Shown piece by piece: positions 45,328 to 53,275 of a DNA stretch of 64,000 nucleotides. Source of the DNA: Desulfoferrobacter suflitae. Its GTDB lineage: Bacteria > Desulfobacterota > Syntrophobacteria > Syntrophobacterales > Syntrophobacteraceae. The stretch covers positions 1 through 64,000 of the forward strand of contig NZ_JAIBKA010000008.1 in NCBI RefSeq assembly GCF_022603395.1. The letters are read 5' to 3'. Made by a program: the position numbers and the translations under genes. A model generated the notes under the pieces. That model was not told the DNA's origin. It saw only the letters and a list, made by a program, of their open reading frames with translations, and did not search any database. Positions within the stretch are counted from its first letter, which is position 1; every line of letters begins with the position of its first letter.

Positions 45328-45633
45328 AGTAAGTTTCTCCTCGACCGGATTGTGTTCGGGCAGGTAAAATACCCGCTTAAAGGCACAGACAGCTTTCTGT
45401 AAATCAAAAACAACGCCGTCCCCTCGTCCTGAGCATATTTCAAAGTTTTTAAAAAAAAGTTGATAAGAACAAAAAACCCAGAGACTTTAAATACTTATAT
45501 ACCAACATGGGACACAGAAACAAGTGCCGACTTTTATCTCACTCTCCGGCGCCAAACACAAGCACAGATTGTGCGGGACTGGGGGATTTCCACCACAATT
45601 CGTCGTGCATGTCGTGTTTGCGAATATTCTCCA

Positions 45634-45750
45634 GTATACTATTTTGTTCAAAAAAATGATTCGGCTTCCAACGTAGGCTGGATTGAGGTACGAAACCCGG
45701 CAAAATAAGCGTTGGGTTTCGTCACGCGAAACGCGTGACTCAACCCAACC
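45634..45750. repeat. Dispersed palindromic intergenic repeat, copy 2
   Basis: Matches 28418-28528 in the opposite orientation over its whole length (GTATACT end, TGATT, GGCTTCCAA, GGCTG, TTGAGGTACGAAA, then the palindrome). The palindrome has GTTGGGTTTCGTCACGC facing GCGTGACTCAACCCAAC. Intergenic and non-coding. Confidence 0.75.
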
Positions 45751-45894
45751 TTAACCAGAAACATTATCTTGGAAGCTATATTTTTCTGCCGTAAGGAACC
45801 TGTCCGAGAGCGCCCTCTCACTTGTTCGTTAGACCCACTTGAACCACTGGGCGGGTTGCCGTGTCGACGCCCCGGCCAGTGCAATGTGCCGGTT

Positions 45895-45983
45895 CCCTCT
45901 TCCCCCCGCGCGGCGAAGGGGCGCATCCTGCAATTACCGCGGGACGATTTGTGGGTAAGGGTCAGCGCCGCGGGGGAAGAGGG
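45895..45983. repeat. Purine/pyrimidine-rich inverted repeat
   Basis: CCCTCTTCCCCCCGCG (starting 45895) faces CGCCGCGGGGGAAGAGGG (45966-45983) with about 50 nt between. Similar arms and the sequence GAGGGAGTGTGCCCCGAG recur at 62630-62674, and a weaker relative lies near 37715-37740. Confidence 0.5.
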
Positions 45984-46146
45984 AGTGTGCCCCGAGTGCC
46001 GCGCTTCGACCAGTTTTTATTTGCCTACCCACAAGACATGGATTAAGTTTTTCACTTGATATTCCATAACCGGTGAGCAGCAGGAAACGTTCGCAACCAT
46101 GACGAAAGGGTTGAACGAAAGACCCACTGACTGGAAGGAGAATAAA

Positions 46147-46944
46147 ATGCCGAAAAGATTCTACCTGTTTTGTGTTCTGGTGCTAACCATTGGGTTGTCT
46201 CTGGCCGGGTGCGAGCAATCGATGCACGACTCCGCCGGCAGGAGGGTGCAGCCGGTCAAAGATTATCGGGCTAAAGACTTCAGTCGGCTGAAAGGAATGG
46301 AAGGATTCAGCGACATGCTCCTTGAGAACCATTTCAGTCTGTATCAGGGCTACGTCAAAAATACCAACATGCTCCTGGATAAAGTGAACTCCCTCATCAA
46401 GTCCGGCGAGGTCGATTCAGTGGAGTATTCCGAGTTGAAACGAAGGCTGGGATTCGAGTTCAACGGCATGAAACTGCACGAGCTTTACTTTTCCAACTTG
46501 GGAAACCGACAGCCGTGTGACCCCGGTGAAGCAATCTATGACGCCATCGTAAACAATTTCGGCAGTTTTGAACTATGGAAGAAAGATTTTTTGGCTACCG
46601 GCTCCATGCGCGGCATAGGCTGGGTGGTTTTATACTTTGACCCTGCCAGCGGGCGTTTGGCCAATTTTTGGATCAACGAGCATGAAATCAATCACCCGGC
46701 AGGATGCCAACCCCTGCTTGTGATGGATGTTTGGGAACATGCCTACATGCTGGATTATCAGCTTGACCGACGCAAATATACGGAAGCTTTTTTCAATCAT
46801 ATTGATTGGAAAGAAGTTGCCGCCAGATATGATCAGGCCGTTGCTGCCGTCGAGACCTCAGCCGGGAGCACCGCCGAAGCACCGCAGGCGCCCGGCGGAG
46901 GATCGCTTGAAATGACTGAACACAGCCAGCAGTCAGAGCAGTGA
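46147..46944 (+). CDS. Fe/Mn superoxide dismutase with lipoprotein signal
   Basis: A 265-residue protein with a type II signal peptide: basic start, hydrophobic core and LAGC lipobox (Cys22), so it is predicted to be anchored in the cell envelope. The mature part is an Fe/Mn superoxide dismutase: metal ligands His62 (NHFSLY), His111 (KLHELY), Asp194 and His198 (DVWEHAY). A low-complexity tail rich in Ala, Gly, Glu, Gln and Ser follows residue 240. The ATG at 46147 follows AAGGAGAATAAA; an upstream ATG at 46099 lacks a site. An exported SOD would detoxify periplasmic superoxide. The next gene is about 130 nt downstream. Confidence 0.88.
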   Translation: MPKRFYLFCVLVLTIGLSLAGCEQSMHDSAGRRVQPVKDYRAKDFSRLKGMEGFSDMLLENHFSLYQGYVKNTNMLLDKVNSLIKSGEVDSVEYSELKRRLGFEFNGMKLHELYFSNLGNRQPCDPGEAIYDAIVNNFGSFELWKKDFLATGSMRGIGWVVLYFDPASGRLANFWINEHEINHPAGCQPLLVMDVWEHAYMLDYQLDRRKYTEAFFNHIDWKEVAARYDQAVAAVETSAGSTAEAPQAPGGGSLEMTEHSQQSEQ

Positions 46945-47076
46945 GTTTGCCGCTGAGGATGACGAGCGAGCGGCCTGGATCCGACTTCATTGCCAAGTTT
47001 CGCAATGGAGCATCGCGGCTGCCGCCTCGTCAGAGTCCGTAACTCTCGATATCGTACCTGTCCCGCCGGAAGTCCC

Positions 47077-47790
47077 ATGCCACCCACCGATCGATACTCC
47101 TGCTTTGCAGAGCTGGAACAAAACGAAAGGGAAGGCCTCGACTACAGGATTGTCTATCGAAGCGGCGATTCCGGCATCCTCGTTATGGCCCCGCACGGCG
47201 GCAATATCGAGCCCGGTTGTTCTGAGATTGCCGATGCGGTCGCTGCCGGGAACCATTCCTTCTATGCTCTGGAGGGGCTCAAACCCCGTGGCAACTGGGA
47301 CCTCCATATAGCCAGCACGCGTTTTGACGAACCCGTCTGCATGAACGCCTTGCGGCACGCGCGGACTGCCCTGGCCATTCACGGCTGCCGGGATGCGGGC
47401 GGCACAATCTATGTGGGCGGATTGCACCAGGTTTTGCGCGACAAAGCGGCAGAGTTGCTGTGCCGCTCTGGGTTTGCAGCGGGCATGCGCAGTGACATTC
47501 AGGGGCGAAGCGGTTCGAACGTATGCAATCGCAGCGCCGGGGGAATGGGAGTCCAGATCGAGATACCGTTTGACCTGCGCTGCAGGATGTTTCGTAACCT
47601 GAAGTTGGATGGCCGCAGGAGCACCACCGAACTGTTTGTTGATTTTGTTTCGACCCTGAGGAGTGCACTATGCTGCGCAACACCTTCTGTCACATTCCGG
47701 GAATCGGGCTTCAAACCGAGGGACGGTTGTGGTCCTCCGGTTTATTCACCTGGGAGGAATTTCTCCGGCAGGAATCCTCGCGGAAAGTAG
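47077..47790 (+). CDS. Poly-gamma-glutamate hydrolase-family protein
   Basis: A 237-residue protein similar to phage-type poly-gamma-glutamate hydrolases, zinc enzymes of the carboxypeptidase-like fold. MAPHGGNIEPG carries the first zinc ligand, and LAIHGCRD and QIEIPFDLR carry the others. The family normally ends near residue 190-200; here the frame goes on for about 45 residues and overlaps the next gene by 121 nt. The last part may therefore be non-functional or frameshifted. ATG 47077 with GGAAG is chosen because upstream residues are not family-like. Confidence 0.7.
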   Translation: MPPTDRYSCFAELEQNEREGLDYRIVYRSGDSGILVMAPHGGNIEPGCSEIADAVAAGNHSFYALEGLKPRGNWDLHIASTRFDEPVCMNALRHARTALAIHGCRDAGGTIYVGGLHQVLRDKAAELLCRSGFAAGMRSDIQGRSGSNVCNRSAGGMGVQIEIPFDLRCRMFRNLKLDGRRSTTELFVDFVSTLRSALCCATPSVTFRESGFKPRDGCGPPVYSPGRNFSGRNPRGK

Positions 47791-48551
47791 TCGGCCGAGC
47801 TCGTTTCGGCTCAGTCCGCAGGTACCTGGAACAATCCTTGTACCAGCTCCAGCAGAGCCGATGCGATTACTTTGCCGAGCGGCTCCCGGCCGCTCAGCAA
47901 TGGCGTCTGTTCAGCGAATTCCAGTCAAGCACCGCCTATTTGGACATCGAAACAACGGGCATGGGGGGCCGCAACGATCACATCACCACGATTGCCTTGT
48001 ATGACGGTGAGTCCGTTTATCATTACGTTTGCGGCCGCAATCTTGAGGATTTCAAGGAGCGCATCGGCGCCTACAAGCTCCTGGTCACCTACAATGGAAA
48101 ATGCTTCGATCTGCCTTTCATAAGGAATACCTTACGGATCCCCATGGACCACGCCCACATCGACCTGCGTTATGTATTGGGCAGCCTCGGCTATCGAGGC
48201 GGCCTGAAAAGCTGTGAAAGGCAGCTGGGTATCGAAAGATTCGAACTGGAGGGAGTAGACGGCTTCTTCGCCGTACTCCTTTGGCGAGACTACCTGTACA
48301 ATGGAAACCCGAAGGCCCTCGATACCCTGCTTGCCTACAACATAGAGGATGTGGTCAACCTCGAGACCTTGATGGTGCTCGCCTACAACGCCAAACTACA
48401 AGAGACTCCCTTCAGCGAGAGCCTGTTATTGCATGTGCCCGGCCCCCCGGCGAACCCTTTTAGAGCGGACCTTGCAACGCTCGAGAGAATCCGCAGGGAA
48501 TACGGCTACGCCAGCGATAACACGGGTCTGATGCGGTTCTACGGCGTTTAA
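47670..48551 (+). CDS. RNase H-fold exonuclease (YprB-like DEDD domain)
   Basis: A 293-residue protein with a ribonuclease-H-like DEDD exonuclease domain of the RNase_H_2/YprB type. Catalytic acids appear as LDIETTG, YNGKCFDLPF, DLRY and the last Asp in NIEDVVNLE. Function in nucleic-acid turnover is inferred from the fold; substrate unknown. The start ATG 47670 has an excellent GAGGAG, inside the preceding gene, which it overlaps by 121 nt. Confidence 0.82.
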   Translation: MLRNTFCHIPGIGLQTEGRLWSSGLFTWEEFLRQESSRKVVGRARFGSVRRYLEQSLYQLQQSRCDYFAERLPAAQQWRLFSEFQSSTAYLDIETTGMGGRNDHITTIALYDGESVYHYVCGRNLEDFKERIGAYKLLVTYNGKCFDLPFIRNTLRIPMDHAHIDLRYVLGSLGYRGGLKSCERQLGIERFELEGVDGFFAVLLWRDYLYNGNPKALDTLLAYNIEDVVNLETLMVLAYNAKLQETPFSESLLLHVPGPPANPFRADLATLERIRREYGYASDNTGLMRFYGV

Positions 48552-48595
48552 AAAAACCGATTTTTGCTCAGCAGCAGCTGCCCAGACCCGTCAAA

Positions 48596-49636
48596 TCAGT
48601 ACGCCTCTTCCTCCAGTAGATCATTCTCTTGCACTTTACCGCTGAACAGCCGATACACCCAGCTCTGGTAGGCGATAACGGTCGGCACAAAGATGAGTGC
48701 CACGACCAGCATGATCTTCAGGGTCAGTGGGCTGGAGGAGGAATTTTGCACCGTCAGGCTGTACGCCGGGTTCAGGTTGGACGGCAACAGGTTCGGATAA
48801 AGCCCCACCACCCCGAACAGGGTAGCCCCCACGATGACACCGCTGGAGGAAAACCAGGCTCGCCACCAGTGCCCGCGGGCAATATAAACCCGGATCATCA
48901 CAAGCGCCGCCACTGTTCCCAACGGAATCAACACGATGGGAACCATGTAGAACAGCGGGTTTTGCAGGTAATTGTCATACAGCCGGGTGTAAAACCAGGT
49001 GGCCGTAAGAAAGGCAGCAGCGATGATTGCCAGGCCGATCCAGAGCCTGCCCGCAAGAGCCACGGCGCGTGCGTGCAGGGCCCCTTCGCTCTTGACGGCC
49101 AGCCAGAGGGCGCCGTGCACAAGAAACATCAGGACAAAAAAAACACCACCCAGCAAACCATAGGGATTGAGCAGGGAGAAAAGATTTCCGCGGAATATCC
49201 CCGCCTCATCGATGGGAATACCCTGAAAGATGTTGGCAAAAGCCACGCCCAGCAGCAGAGCCGGCAAAAAACTGGCCACTGTCAGGCATATGTCCCATAC
49301 GTTCCGCCAGCCTGCATGGTCCACCTGGCCCCGAAACTCGATCGCTACGCCGCGGAAAATCAGGGCAAACAAAATCAGCATGAGGGCCGTGTACAGTCCG
49401 CTGAACATCACCGCATACGTGGTGGGAAAGGCAGCGAAGGTGACTCCTCCGGCAGCAATCAGCCAGACCTCATTGCCGTTCCAGAACGGGCCCATGGCAT
49501 TGTACATGATGCGTTTGTCGGTCTCGTTCCTGGCCAGGAAAGGCATGAGAGTCCCAATGCCCAGGTCAAAGCCGTCCAGCATAAAATAAACTGCCCAGAG
49601 AACACCCCAAAGTATAAACCAAATCGACTCCAGCAT
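48596..49636 (-). CDS. cydB: Cytochrome bd oxidase subunit II
   Basis: A 346-residue membrane subunit (about 8 to 9 helices) of the high-affinity quinol oxidase. The N-terminal YFMLDGFDLGIGTL and EVWLIAAGGVTFAAFP segments are the conserved CydB signatures. ATG 49636 follows GGAGGG, one nucleotide after the cydA stop, so the pair is co-translated. Length is slightly less than in E. coli. Confidence 0.95.
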   Translation of the reverse strand: MLESIWFILWGVLWAVYFMLDGFDLGIGTLMPFLARNETDKRIMYNAMGPFWNGNEVWLIAAGGVTFAAFPTTYAVMFSGLYTALMLILFALIFRGVAIEFRGQVDHAGWRNVWDICLTVASFLPALLLGVAFANIFQGIPIDEAGIFRGNLFSLLNPYGLLGGVFFVLMFLVHGALWLAVKSEGALHARAVALAGRLWIGLAIIAAAFLTATWFYTRLYDNYLQNPLFYMVPIVLIPLGTVAALVMIRVYIARGHWWRAWFSSSGVIVGATLFGVVGLYPNLLPSNLNPAYSLTVQNSSSSPLTLKIMLVVALIFVPTVIAYQSWVYRLFSGKVQENDLLEEEAY

Positions 49637-49637
49637 C

Positions 49638-50969
49638 TCAATCCCTCCTCTCCACAATCGCCACCGGCGCCGGTTCGGGACCCCGGCGCGCGTGTCTCGC
49701 AATCAAAAAGAAAGCGGCCGCTCCCAGAAGTGAATAGACCACCACAAAGGCTGCCAGAGAGACCATCACCTGCGAAGCGGCGATGGGCGAAACGGCATCG
49801 GAGGTTCGCATGACTCCGTACACCACCCACGGCTGCCGACCTACTTCGGCAAGGGTCCAGCCCGCTTCGGAAGCGATATAGGGAAGAGGGATCGAGTACA
49901 GCATGATTCTGAGGAACCGGGGACTCTCCTCCAGCCTGTTCCGCTTGAACCAGCCGATCAGCGTCAGGACCAGAAACAGGACTCCGAGGCCGACCATGAT
50001 GCGGAAGGATACAAAGGTCAGAGTCACCGGGGGCCTGTCTTCTTCAGGAAAATCCTTCAGTCCTTTCACTGTTGCCTCAGTGGAGTGATAGGCCAGCAGG
50101 CTCAAAGCACCGGGTATGGCCCCCCACTCGAGGTGGTTCCTCTGGTTTTTTTCATCGGGTATCACGAGCAAGTACTGTGGCGCACTTTGCCTGGTTTCCC
50201 AGAACGATTCCATGGCAGCCAGCTTGGTCGGTTGTGCCGAGGCCACCTTGGCGCCGTTCATGTGTCCCTGCACCACAGCAATGATGGAAAAGATGAGTGC
50301 CATATTGAGCGCCATGCGAAATGATTTGCCAAAAAAAACCGTGTGTTGCTTGCGCAGCAGGTGATAGGCACTCACACCCATCACAAAAAACCCGGTCAAA
50401 ATGTAGGCGGCACTGATCGTATGAACGAATTGGTGGATGGCGTAAGAATTTGTAACCACAGCAACAAAATCATCCAGTTCGGCCCGTCCATTGCGAATGA
50501 CATAGCCGACCGGGCGCTGCATCCATGAATTGGCGATCAGAATCCACACCGCAGACAAATTGGAAGCGATGGCCACCAGCCAGATTGTCACTGCGTGCGC
50601 CTTGGCGGAAAGTCTGTTCCAGCCGAGGGCCCAGACGGCGATAAAGGTGGATTCGAGGAAAAACGCTGCGGTGGCTTCTATCGCCAGCAAAGAACCAAAG
50701 ATGTCGCCTACATAGCGCGAATACTGCGCCCAGTTGGTTCCGAACTGGAATTCGAGGGTTATCCCGGTGACCACCCCGATGGCAAAATTGATGAGAAAAA
50801 TTTTCCCCCAGAACCGAGCCATCCTCCTGTAGTCCTCATCACCGGTCCTCACATATTTGCTTTCCATAATGGCGATCAGGACGGAAAGCCCGAGGGTCAG
50901 TGGAACAAACAAAAAATGAAAAAAAGTGGCTGCGGCAAATTGCAGTCGCGAGAGAAGCAAAGCGTCCAT
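49638..50969 (-). CDS. cydA: Cytochrome bd oxidase subunit I
   Basis: A 443-residue haem-carrying subunit. His18 (FFHFLF) and the His in FVHTISAAYI (near 185) match the high-spin and low-spin haem ligands, and a Met in the YGVMRTSDAV region closes the set. The Q-loop is short, as in many non-enteric bd oxidases. In an anaerobe the enzyme removes traces of oxygen. No CydX-like small gene is seen beside cydB. Confidence 0.95.
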   Translation of the reverse strand: MDALLLSRLQFAAATFFHFLFVPLTLGLSVLIAIMESKYVRTGDEDYRRMARFWGKIFLINFAIGVVTGITLEFQFGTNWAQYSRYVGDIFGSLLAIEATAAFFLESTFIAVWALGWNRLSAKAHAVTIWLVAIASNLSAVWILIANSWMQRPVGYVIRNGRAELDDFVAVVTNSYAIHQFVHTISAAYILTGFFVMGVSAYHLLRKQHTVFFGKSFRMALNMALIFSIIAVVQGHMNGAKVASAQPTKLAAMESFWETRQSAPQYLLVIPDEKNQRNHLEWGAIPGALSLLAYHSTEATVKGLKDFPEEDRPPVTLTFVSFRIMVGLGVLFLVLTLIGWFKRNRLEESPRFLRIMLYSIPLPYIASEAGWTLAEVGRQPWVVYGVMRTSDAVSPIAASQVMVSLAAFVVVYSLLGAAAFFLIARHARRGPEPAPVAIVERRD

Positions 50970-51167
50970 TGCTCTTTCACCTCCTCATCGATGATTGCTC
51001 TTGTGCGGTCTGTTGAGAATAGCAAAATTGAGATGTGGCAGTGCCGTACACTGGGCAGATACGGGGAGTGGACCTTTCAGCCGTGAGGAATTTTTTGCGG
51101 CGTTGCAAGGCCCACCCCGCACAATTGACAGTCAGTCGGAGTACTCAATATTTCTCCGCCAACCGTG

Positions 51168-51542
51168 TTAACTTTTCCATAACCCATGGAGATTGCAGTA
51201 AGCTCTGGCAGAAACCGTTTCCCCTTCGGGGCAATACACGGCTTCGGGCGCTTGACCGGGTTTCAGAAACTGGCGATAGGCCTTATCGCCGACAATCAGT
51301 TCGATCCACTCGATGTAGTGCTTTTCTTCCATCGGATGGGCTGCGCTGCCCACTTTTACCGTGACTTTGTCGGCGCTCTTTTCAACCACGGGAACGTGCT
51401 TTTCCTTGGCCGCATCCACCGTGTTTTCAACGAACAGATTCATGGGCTGCCCGCAGCACACCAATTCCCCGCCGCCGCCGTGCAATACTTCCACAATGTT
51501 TCCACACAATTCACATTTGTAGACTTCGAGCTTTGCTGCCAT
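51168..51542 (-). CDS. dfx: Desulfoferrodoxin (superoxide reductase)
   Basis: A 124-residue two-domain protein that reduces superoxide to hydrogen peroxide. Centre I, a desulforedoxin Fe(Cys)4, has C10, C13, C29 and C30. Centre II has Glu47-Lys48-His49, His69, His75, Cys116 and His119, the normal square-pyramidal Fe ligands. It lies directly downstream of flavodoxin and rubrerythrin genes on the same strand, an oxygen-defence operon. Confidence 0.96.
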   Translation of the reverse strand: MAAKLEVYKCELCGNIVEVLHGGGGELVCCGQPMNLFVENTVDAAKEKHVPVVEKSADKVTVKVGSAAHPMEEKHYIEWIELIVGDKAYRQFLKPGQAPEAVYCPEGETVSARAYCNLHGLWKS

Positions 51543-51586
51543 TGCTTTCCTCCATGTGACAAGTAGTTGTTAACATTCAGACTTGA

Positions 51587-52027
51587 TTACTTTTGCAGCT
51601 TTTTCGCAATGTCCCGACCGTAATCCTGACCCATTTTGACTCCGCCCCCCAAAGAAGCGGATTTCAGCATGAGTGGTCCATTCACCATATCCATCTTAAA
51701 GATGTGCTTCATGGTGTCGTAAATTCTGCCCGGCGCCTCTCCGCTCCACCCATAGGCACCGAAGCTTCCGCCCACTCTGCCCTCCAGGTTGGACTTCTCC
51801 AGAGCAAACAAAAGGGTCTTCATGGGTTGAATCATATCCCCATGATACGTCGGTGCTCCTAAAACAACCGCGTCGAACTCTTCGGGGTTGATCTTTTGTT
51901 TTTCAAAATCATTCACATTGACAAGGGTCGCTTCAACCCCTTCGAAGCGCATTCCTTCTGCAATAATCTCCGCAATACCTTTGGTTTGGTTAGTTCTGCT
52001 CGCATAGATCACCAACGCTTTGGACAC
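51587..52027 (-). CDS. Flavodoxin-like electron carrier
   Basis: A 146-residue flavodoxin. YASRTNQTKGIAE is the phosphate-binding loop, and GAPTYHGD and GSFGAYGWSGEA are the two FMN-flanking loops. It can feed electrons to desulfoferrodoxin or rubrerythrin; the usual rubredoxin donor is not in the window, so flavodoxin may take its place. The gap to rubrerythrin is about 35 nt. Confidence 0.88.
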   Translation of the reverse strand: MSKALVIYASRTNQTKGIAEIIAEGMRFEGVEATLVNVNDFEKQKINPEEFDAVVLGAPTYHGDMIQPMKTLLFALEKSNLEGRVGGSFGAYGWSGEAPGRIYDTMKHIFKMDMVNGPLMLKSASLGGGVKMGQDYGRDIAKKLQK

Positions 52028-52062
52028 TGTCTATCCTCCTCAATCATGATGAACGACTGATT

Positions 52063-52557
52063 TCAACTCACTTTGAAAAATGCCTTGGCAACCGCATTGC
52101 ACACAGGGCATTTGTCGGGGGGTTCATTTTCACAGGTGTAGCCGCACACCGAGCAAACGTAATAGTCGGCTTCCTCCAAACCCTCGAGGTTATCCAACGC
52201 CTTCTGATAGAGGTTTGCATGGACCTCCTCGACCTCGTTGGCATATCTGAAAGTTCTCTCGGCTGCCTTGTGACCTTCCTCCTGAGCCGCCTTGATCATG
52301 GCCGGATACATGCTTTTGAACTCATGCGTTTCGCCCGCTATGGCATCCTGCAAATTTTCCCTGGTGGACTTGATTCCTCCAAGCGTTCGCAGGTGGGTGT
52401 GAGCATGGACTGTTTCTGCTTCTGCGGCGGCTCTGAAGAGTTTGGCCACCTGCGGGTAACCTTCCTTTTCAGCTTGTTTGGCATAGGCGAGATACTTTCG
52501 ATTGGCCTGGGATTCACCCGCAAACGCTTCCATCAAATTCCGGGTTGTCTCACTCAT
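52063..52557 (-). CDS. rbr: Rubrerythrin
   Basis: A 164-residue peroxidase. The N-terminal ferritin-like domain carries the diiron Glu and His residues (AFAGESQANRKY, AAAEAETVHAHTH, VEEVHANLY). A C-terminal rubredoxin domain has CSVCGYTCENEPPDKCPVC. It turns over the peroxide made by desulfoferrodoxin. The ATG follows AGGAGGTTAAAACGG at good distance. Confidence 0.95.
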   Translation of the reverse strand: MSETTRNLMEAFAGESQANRKYLAYAKQAEKEGYPQVAKLFRAAAEAETVHAHTHLRTLGGIKSTRENLQDAIAGETHEFKSMYPAMIKAAQEEGHKAAERTFRYANEVEEVHANLYQKALDNLEGLEEADYYVCSVCGYTCENEPPDKCPVCNAVAKAFFKVS

Positions 52558-52598
52558 TCCGTTTTAACCTCCTGTGGTTATTATCTGTTGAATCATCA

Positions 52599-52621
52599 AG
52601 CCGCCTGTCTGCCAGGCGGCT
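52599..52621 (-). terminator. GC-rich hairpin between small protein and rubrerythrin
   Basis: AGCCGCCTG pairs perfectly with CAGGCGGCT around a 5-nt loop, just after the stop of the small upstream gene. There is no T-run, so it could be an attenuator or an RNA-stability element rather than a full terminator. Confidence 0.35.
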
Positions 52622-52625
52622 CAGT

Positions 52626-52823
52626 CTACCACCATCCTTTTCTTCTGTGTGCCTCCCGCTCTTGCTCTGCCAGCTTCTTGATCTTATAGGCCGAGTCGCG
52701 CAGAACACCGTAGAGCACTCCACATCCCGTATCCTCTCTTGCCCTGTCTCCCTCATCAGCAATCTTGGTCATTCTTTCGACCAGTTCAAGAGTCTTCACA
52801 ATGTTTTTGTTGCAAGGCTTCAT
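52626..52823 (-). CDS. Small conserved-looking protein upstream of rubrerythrin
   Basis: A 65-residue soluble protein: MKPCNKNIVKTLELVERM, then a helical, charged region ending in KKLAEQEREAHRRKGWW. It has two separated Cys residues and no signal peptide. I know the type as a short orphan protein next to rubrerythrins in deltaproteobacteria, but have no function. The ATG 52823 follows AGAGG. It is first in the rubrerythrin run, with the hairpin in between. Confidence 0.6.
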   Translation of the reverse strand: MKPCNKNIVKTLELVERMTKIADEGDRAREDTGCGVLYGVLRDSAYKIKKLAEQEREAHRRKGWW

Positions 52824-53275
52824 TGTCCGCCTCTTAAATAAAAGTTTATGCCCACGGCTAACGGTCCAGGTAAGACGGCACTCATTTGCGGCAGCAACAG
52901 GCACCGCTCTGCATTTGAGCAAGACTCATGCCACCTTTTAGGAGACAGCCCGGCAAAGCGGCAGGCAACAGGCGCAGTCCCCCTGTGGAGACAGCAGAAC
53001 GTCATGCCGTGGCGCGACCGCTGATCTATACCGGTTACTACGCATTGGATGTTTCATTCGTTGCCGGTCTTGTTGCCGGGCTGCGTCACGCGGATCACGC
53101 TACGCAGCCCGGCAGTGACCGGGGGCACAAAAGTGTATGTGTCTTTCCCCAACAAGTGTGATTATTGAATTGCTCAGAGAACAAGCGGTGACAAAAGTAT
53201 TCCCTTTGCATTGAATGTGAGAGCGCGAACCAGTTGTCTCAAGTGACACCTGAAACAGGAATGTATCATGAAACA
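52824..53275. other. 452-nt intergenic region with a 13-bp palindrome
   Basis: No supported gene. It contains TGCCGGGCTGCGT (53074-53086) facing ACGCAGCCCGGCA (53102-53114), a perfect 13-bp inverted repeat with a 15-nt loop, which may be a REP-type element or transcript end. Promoters for the small gene must lie at its left end, but no consensus was clear. Confidence 0.5.
53074..53114. repeat. Perfect 13-bp palindrome
   Basis: Arms TGCCGGGCTGCGT and ACGCAGCCCGGCA, loop of 15 nt containing CACGCGGATCACGC. The inner GTCACGC-like arm recalls the core of the dispersed repeat family seen near 3949 and 45711. Confidence 0.55.

Larger units (their letters stand above)
45328..46146. other. 819-nt intergenic region with repeats
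   Basis: No gene is supported here. It contains the dispersed repeat 45634-45750, a purine-rich inverted repeat 45895-45983, and a GAGGGAGTGTGCCCCGAG segment (45979-45996) that recurs at 62657-62674. A 249-nt frame at 45460 lacks a ribosome site and overlaps the repeat. Confidence 0.5.

Noticed and set aside
45460-45708. 82-codon plus-strand frame
   Set aside because: No ribosome site and overlaps the dispersed repeat.
52928-53161. 77-codon plus-strand frame
   Set aside because: Contains the palindrome and has no ribosome site.
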